A stretch of 64,000 nt of DNA, taken from the NCBI GenBank assembly GCA_027627225.1, contig CM051034.1, forward strand, positions 46,501,548 through 46,565,547, given 5' to 3'. Position numbers and translations under genes: made by a program. The notes beneath the pieces are model-generated. The model was not told the DNA's origin and searched no databases. It saw only the letters and a program-made list of their open reading frames with translations. Shown piece by piece: positions 57,850 through 64,000 of the stretch; the stretch's first letter is position 1, and each line of letters starts with the position of its first letter. This DNA is from Congeria kusceri (lineage: Eukaryota; Mollusca; Bivalvia; Myida; Dreissenidae).

Positions 57850-59400
57850 GAACGCAAACAGTAATGATTGAATTTGCATGAAATCTTCAGGGATTTCTGG
57901 AAACTGAACAATGGCAACGTCATTAGATTTGGTGGTTGTTCGTATACATTGTAGCGATTCAGGAATGTTCAAAGGAATCTTTATTATTTTGATTTAGAAA
58001 CAACGCCTTATTAGTTGTAATGTGATGACTCGGTGGACGCTTGTACTATCCAACTGCTTTCTTATTTTTTTAAGTAAAATTCAATTATTGTTTGTAATAT
58101 GTATTCAACAATAGTGTGTGTGATATCTATTGTTCTCATTATTGTCTCGGACTTCAAAGTTTACACTATTGTAATGTCCATGTAAATAAATAGTCTGCTA
58201 ATCCGAAGCAACACGAACGTTCAGTTAATTTTGCTGCAACATTGTAAATTGGTACTAGTTTTGCTTTCAACACTTTATTCTGTAACTTGTCATTCAGATG
58301 TTCTATACACGGATTCTTTAAGCAGTTTCTTTTCCAATTTGCACCAATAAAACGCAAAACAGAAATGGTATTTATTATTTGTTTTTATTAAGTACAAATT
58401 TCTTTACTTGTATTGGTATCAATTGATATCGTTTCCTATCGACCGCTCCATTTCTATCGACACACTATTGACATACATCTCTCAGTCGATGCCTGTATTC
58501 CTCAGTATCTTTCATTCCATCGACATCTTTCTGAACATTATTTTTGTCTCCGCCAGTTTCTTTTTATTCATCAATATCTTTATTTTTATTAAATGATAAG
58601 CAAACACATTATAATACGCACAACACAATATACAACACAAAATGATAAAGAAAACATTGGTGACCGCCTTGGACCGCATTGGGGTTTATAACCAGACTGA
58701 AGAAAAACCGAACTTCAAACTGGGTCCAGAAGTTATCGCAACACACATCTAAATTAATTTATACCCAAAGCTTTGCGATTCAAATTAAACAGTAATACAA
58801 TATTTATTCAATTGAATTACAAGTTAATAATTCCATGATTTAAATTTCTCCGGAGCAATAAAGTTGCAACTTTATCAAATGGAGTAAAAAACAAGTGTCT
58901 ACTCCTTCCCTGCTTGGTCACAAGACTTCGAGGCTAAACATCATATAGTAGACATTCCAGATCATTATCCTGCATTTTAGGAAGACGCCGTAATACGTGG
59001 CGTAAAAGGCCAGATTACATAGCTTGGTGTTATACTAAACCTTTGTATGTATGATCGAATGATCTTCTAAAAAATACATCAAATACATATTTTACCCAGA
59101 TAACGGACTCTAACACCTCTATGCATTTTTGCTTCTCCACGTTTTTCTCTTCCTCCAAACATACATATTTTGCAATGATTTCACTTACTCATTGATTTCG
59201 TATATATGTACAATTTCTTTGTCTCGATCCGTTTAAATGTTTCGATCAATACTTAATCGTTTACAAGTACCAACTCCCCTCCATTCCCCCTCCCCTTCAA
59301 TCCACGCACGCTTCGTGACTGTGTGGTAGCAATGTACCAATTCGTGTAAACTATATTAAATATATATCTGGTGCAAAGTGCTGACATTTCAAAAATGTGT
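57850..59400. other. Intergenic DNA with no recognised gene
   Basis: No tandem array or paired termini found. The small minus-strand frame at 58166-58357 has no family signature that I recognise. The stretch at 58430-58560 has several TCGAC/ATCTTTC words but no clean period. Confidence 0.45.
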
Positions 59401-59410
59401 TACTTTTTAA

Positions 59411-60785
59411 AGAGGGACTGTCTTATTTAAAATAGATTTATTTCATGTCCCTTTCGTAAGCTACTAACAAAAAACGTTTTATATGACATAAATAAACATC
59501 AACAAATTATCTTATCGAAAAATGCAAGTATATATTTTCTGTCGATACAGACCCGTTTATCCTAGAGCAATGGCTACATTCGTTTTTGAAGGTTACGCAT
59601 GCACAAATAAATTCCTTCATTGTCACATATAAAATATTCAATGTTTTATCTCAATTTTCACCATGACCATGCGACTTCCCAATATATCACCATACATTGT
59701 TGGACAGATAAGGCCATAACCTTTTGAAAAACAGCATGTCAAAAAATTCAATACGTTGTAACTCAAAATATTTACCTTAGAATAAACACACCGGTTTAGA
59801 CAGGCATGGGGGCTGCCATTTTGTGCATGAATACATGGGCCAAAAGTTATGAAGCTGGGAATCATTTAAGATAAAATGGTGCCTAAAACTGAAAAACAAC
59901 ACGGTGAACACAATGGGTCTTGGATGGTGACTCTGGTGAACATTTTGCATTAACTTTCCCGTATCTACTTCCTTCATGTCCACTAGAGCAACCATCCCAT
60001 AAACTACAGCCTTTAAGTTGGCATCTGGCAGTGATTTTCTTCATTACAGTGCGTTTTGTAGGCATCCATTTTCAAAATGTTTGCAGACGACAAATCTTAC
60101 CGGAAGTTCTTAAAGGTAAAGCATGCGCAAATAAATTCCTTCATTGTTACATATAAAATATTCAATGTTTTATCTCAATTTTCACCATGACCAAACGACT
60201 TCCCATTATATCACCATACATTGTTGGACAGATAAGCCCATAACCTTTTGAAAATAACAGCATGTCAAAAATGTCTATACGTTGTAACTCAAAATATTTA
60301 CCTTAGAATAAACGCACCGGTTTTGACAGGCATGGGGGTTGCCATTTTGTGCATGAATACCTGGGCTAAAACTTATGAAGGTGGGAACCATTTAAGATAA
60401 AGTAGTGCCTAAAACTGTCTTTTTTTCTTATTTCTTACATCTATACCTTTACATTGATACCAAAACATATCATTTGAACTGTATTTTAAAAATCATACGC
60501 ATTATACACTGAACCCTATATGTTTATTATCTAACTGACAGCATCTAAGGATGTGATTTCCGTTTTCGTGTAATTTGACCTTGAATGAGAATATAAGAAT
60601 GGCGCATGCGTGATAAATCAATCTGACCCGTCTCGACTCTGTTTACACATAATAGTCCCCTGTGCAGCGAAGCATTATTTTAGTTTTAAGATTCTCTCTT
60701 AATTATTTTAAAAATATACTGACATCATTACAACCAATGGATAGTTTTACACTATAATTTTTGTACAAAATCGTACTGTCCCTCT
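59411..60785. mobile_element. TTAA-bounded element with an internal duplication
   Basis: TTAA flanks both ends (59407-59410 and 60786-60789). The left end AGAGGGACTGTC and inverted right end AGAGGGACAGTA match at 10 of 12. Inside, a block of about 340 bases occurs twice in the same orientation (about 59590-59895 and 60115-60420), sharing AAATAAATTCCTTCATTGT, CATACATTGTTGGACAGATA and GACAGGCATGGGGG. No transposase frame. It resembles the AGGGAC-ended elements at 4692 and 13300 at its tips only. Confidence 0.6.
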
Positions 60786-60789
60786 TTAA

Positions 60790-62170
60790 GTTTGATGTAG
60801 TATGGCTTGAATATGCGATGCTAGTATGACTTTAGTAAAGTGTTTCATCGTAATCACAATGTGATTGACTAGCCCATAACACAAATAATTACAAACGAAT
60901 AAGTACGAAAATGCAACCATTGTTAAAATAACGTATTTCGAACGTTAACACGATGAATAAACTGCTGTTATGGAAAATTGGAAATTGGAAATGCATATGC
61001 GTGCAATGGAGCAATTCAGACCACTGGCACATCGTGCGTGCCATGGATTTTATTAATATGTATGCTTCTTCATTTGTAGTGACATATCGAGGGTTGAAAA
61101 TCCTAAAGTATTATCTGCTGTTTTCTGGTTATAAACCCTCGATATATATATATTGTTTTACATTTCTCCTATTTACTAAGTTTGTGTTAAATGGTCACAA
61201 GTTTAATGTGTTGAAGCAACTACAAAGTGCTATTTCATAATGGCGCCGTTTGTATAAAGCGTAAACATACAGCGGACTGAATGACACAATGGGTGCATTT
61301 TGCATGGAGGAGTATTTCTTAAATAAATATTCCGTGAACGCTTTGTAAGCGTTATACGTGACTAAACAGTGGTTGCGACGTCAGCGATGCTATGCATACG
61401 TACAATGAAAACTGCGTCATGAATTGATAGGGGATTTGTATCACTTCTAGACAGAATAATGTCATGTTGTTTGTTATGAACATTTCAACGCATGTTTCTT
61501 ATTAAAATATGTTTGTCGGGGTGAAGACTTTATTCCTCTGTGAAGTAAGGTACAAGTACGAATTTATTAAAATGCAGTCAATATATAAAATGTATTTACC
61601 AACAATTGCTATTATTACATGATATTACGAAACCGTATTTGAAACTCATCCTTTTGGAGTTAATATATGTTCAGTTCTTTAATAGGGTCTTGTTTGGTAT
61701 ATCTTATATTGTTTTGCATTTAAATGGAAAACTGATACATGTAATATATAATTGTGTGCTTCTTATTGAAGTTTTTGTAATTTAAAAATTTCCTTCAGCT
61801 TCAAAAAATTCGAAAACAAAACACTTATCGCACAACAGTTTTGTTTTACCTTATGTTTTATTATGCAACCTTCTACGAATGCATAAATTATATCGCTTAG
61901 ATCAATGCTCCGTTACAATACCATTCTACTTTTATGTCCAGAACAAGTACAAATGTACTGTCTTGTGTTATTGTAGCCGGTACATAAAGATTATCGTCCC
62001 ACTCTGATTAAATACAAAGTGTAACGATGCAATACGTAGAAAATCGTGATTAATTATCAAGGCCTGTCTAGACATATTATCGTGTTATGAATGTTACTGT
62101 CAATACCACGAAATCCATTATCTATCTTAACATTGAAATAATCAGAATCATATGACAAACTTTTAAAGAT
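60790..62170. other. Intergenic DNA with no recognised feature
   Basis: The open frame at 60953-61240 has hydrophobic stretches but no homology that I recognise, no splice context and AT-driven composition, so I do not call it a gene. Confidence 0.45.
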
Positions 62171-62175
62171 ATAGA

Positions 62176-62314
62176 GAATACTAGGTTGGTGATGAATAAA
62201 GAGAAGTTTATCTTGCGAGGCTTAGAACGCCGGAAGCGCGAGCCTTGGCGAGCGCTTCCGCCGTTCGAGCCGAGCAAGATAAACTTCTCTTTATTCATTA
62301 CCAACCTAGTATTC
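62176..62314. repeat. 139-bp near-perfect palindrome
   Basis: The two arms of about 63 bases pair over most of their length around a short GAGCCTTGGCGA loop. Arms begin GAATACTAGGTTGGT and contain AATAAAGAGAAGTTTATCTT and CGGAAGCGC. One arm shares 28 identical bases with 25463-25490. It has the look of a fold-back MITE. It lies about 450 bases beyond the 3' end of the minus-strand recombinase gene. Confidence 0.85.
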
Positions 62315-62759
62315 TATTTATCCCATCACATTTTTTAATTTCGTTCAAATTTTCCCCAAATTTTACAATAAAGTACAATTTTCACGGGAATCTCACAAGT
62401 TATTAATATCCTGCTTTGTTTACTAAGTTGGCGGTAAATTGGTCCGCGCAAAAAAAATAGTGCCGATACTTTGACAATAAAACAATATGATTATCGTTGT
62501 AAATTTATTTCATAAGTAAAGATTCACGTTTCATAAGCAACAAAATCTTGAATAAATCTATAATCAACACCCAACAACTACAACAACCGCTTCCTATTTA
62601 TAGCAATGTACAATATGCATTTTCGAAACATGAAAAGCGTTACGAGTACTACACGTGTCACTGCATAGTGTGTAATTGCCGAAAATGATGCTTTAAGATG
62701 GATTTAATTTGTGTGTAAATGGTATTTATGGTGTTACATATTGTTTTCATCATTGTGGA

Positions 62760-64000
62760 TCAGTTATTATGCACATGAAAGTTCTGGATGTTAAATGTTG
62801 CCCCGAAGAATTGAGATTTGAAGGAGCTGGACAGCGACTGCTGGAAGTTGTATTGTGGGTGGGGAACTGCAAGTTGAACTGAATCATCAGATGGAAATTC
62901 GACCTCTTGCTGGCCCTGGGGTTGTTCGGACGTGCAAGACGACAGGGAAGACGCTGATGTGGCGGTACTGGACGGTTTCCTGATTTCCACAGATCCTGCA
63001 TTGTGACCGCCGCTGGCAAGTAAGTTGGAACACCTTTTTTGTTGGTTTTCACTCACATTTGAGTAGTTGAGAATGGACTGAACATTCTTGTGTCCAGTAA
63101 CAGACATGATTTCTGTTGCTGGAATGTTATTTTCACGCAGTTTTTGAACTAGATGCTTGCGAGTTGAGTGATTTGTGAGGCGTTTCTCTGCTGGAAGACC
63201 GGCATCAGCAGCCATCTTTCTAATCATTTTGCTTAATTTATTCATTCCAATTTTTTGTCGAATAAACCACTGAGAACATTGGCGTGCTGTTGTTGTCTGC
63301 GCTTCTTGTCTAATCATCATGGTGTTTGGTGCCAAGTAAAATGGATCATTGATTTCAGAGAAAATTGAAGGCCGTTGTTGTGCATAAATTTTGTACATAG
63401 CAACTGGGTTTCTGTGGTCCTCTTCACTGGTTGCGAACATCTTAGGCGAAACTCTTCTCACATCACCTAAGTTTTCCCCCGTTCTTGTTTTGGTCTGACG
63501 TTCATTCAGTTCCAAGTACTCTGTCCCATCAGATGATATTTTTAGCTTTATGTCTCCCCATCTGTTGAAATAAATTTATGCAGTATTTTCATAATTTAAT
63601 ACATGTTAAAATATTATTTTAATTCTAAAACAACATTTTAATAGTATTTTGCTACAACATTATTTATGTTTCTAATAATAAAAATATATTTGCGACATCC
63701 AGATATTTTTTTTACTAATTTGCCTTATAAATATTGAAAAAAGACATACTTTTATGGAATTTTTCATTCAAATAAATTATTAAAAAATCCTCATTTTCAA
63801 TTTCATGTTTTTTCAGGAGCAAGACATTATACCTAAGGCAATACTGTTCCTTGGTGCCTCGCAAACCGAAGTGCAGGCAGTTGTTCAGCCACAATGTGTT
63901 TACTAGAGCTGTTGGATTGTGTGGCCCGAGAACGCCCTTTTCCCACATGATGTTGATCTCATTGTCGGTGAGTACCTCTGCCTCACATGGTCTGTTGCCT
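62760..64000 (-). CDS. Tyrosine-recombinase-like protein (DUF3504/Crypton type), two visible exons, 5' partial
   Basis: Exon A (64000-63833) continues off the window and encodes MWEKGVLGPHNPTALVNTLW and CLHFGLRGTKEQYCLR. The donor AG|GTATAA joins exon B (63561-62760; acceptor TTTCAACAG), restoring CLRWGDIKLKIS in frame. Exon B has LTNHSTRKHLVQKLREN, MSVTGHKNVQSILNYSNVS and a Gln/Ser-rich tail to TGA. The H-x2-R, G-H and final Tyr are the box II residues and nucleophile of tyrosine recombinases; the first catalytic Arg was not located with certainty. In metazoans this domain occurs in Crypton DNA transposons and in domesticated ZMYM/QRICH1-like proteins. With no element termini seen, I cannot say which this is. 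The reading frame is intact. Confidence 0.85.

Noticed and set aside
60953..61240. 95-codon hydrophobic open frame
   Set aside because: Composition is AT-driven, and no family, splice or promoter support was found.

Overview
This is eukaryotic, AT-rich, intron-rich and repeat-laden DNA, very probably from a bivalve mollusc. Several non-coding repeat families look like those I associate with heterodont bivalves such as Dreissena: the AGCTCACCTGAGC hairpin repeat, the GCCTGTGCAGTCCGCACAGG palindromic MITE and the CGTATTCACCAA MITE. The species is an inference from repeat style and was not tested.

The main gene lies on the + strand from 886 to 40697. Nineteen exons can be chained with matching intron phases. 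Together they encode about 1,160 residues of a RIG-I-like receptor (cytosolic viral-RNA sensor): the end of CARD1, CARD2, an unusually long Ser/acidic linker spread over small exons, a DECH-box helicase with motifs I, Ia, II, III, IV, V and VI, a helical insertion, and a C-terminal regulatory domain with zinc-binding cysteines. The start codon and the first half of CARD1 lie upstream of the window or were not found. The gene ends at a TGA (40695-40697), followed by AATAAA at 40799.

The introns are a museum of mobile DNA. They contain a 3.55-kb hAT-like transposon with terminal inverted repeats and a decayed antisense transposase (20072-23626). They also contain TTAA-bounded elements that carry tRNA-like sequences, a TA-bounded MITE inserted inside a 29-bp minisatellite, palindromic MITEs that abut exon acceptors, and many tandem arrays. 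Several repeat families share one layout: a 5' terminal hairpin, a GTCCGTCC stretch, degenerate internal units, then a small 3' hairpin ending near CTTGTT.

Downstream (40.8-64 kb) lie more of the same repeats, a decayed LINE of L1/Tx1 type (about 47.2-52.0 kb), a long trinucleotide microsatellite, and one exon of an unplaced mollusc-type gene (54168-54347). A third TTAA-bounded element spans 59411-60785, and a 139-bp palindrome sits at 62176-62314. At the right edge, on the - strand, is the 3' part of a two-exon tyrosine-recombinase-like (DUF3504/Crypton-type) gene.

I found no operon, CRISPR array or compact gene system. The most interesting material is the structure of the RNA-sensor gene and how mobile elements have landed at its splice sites.
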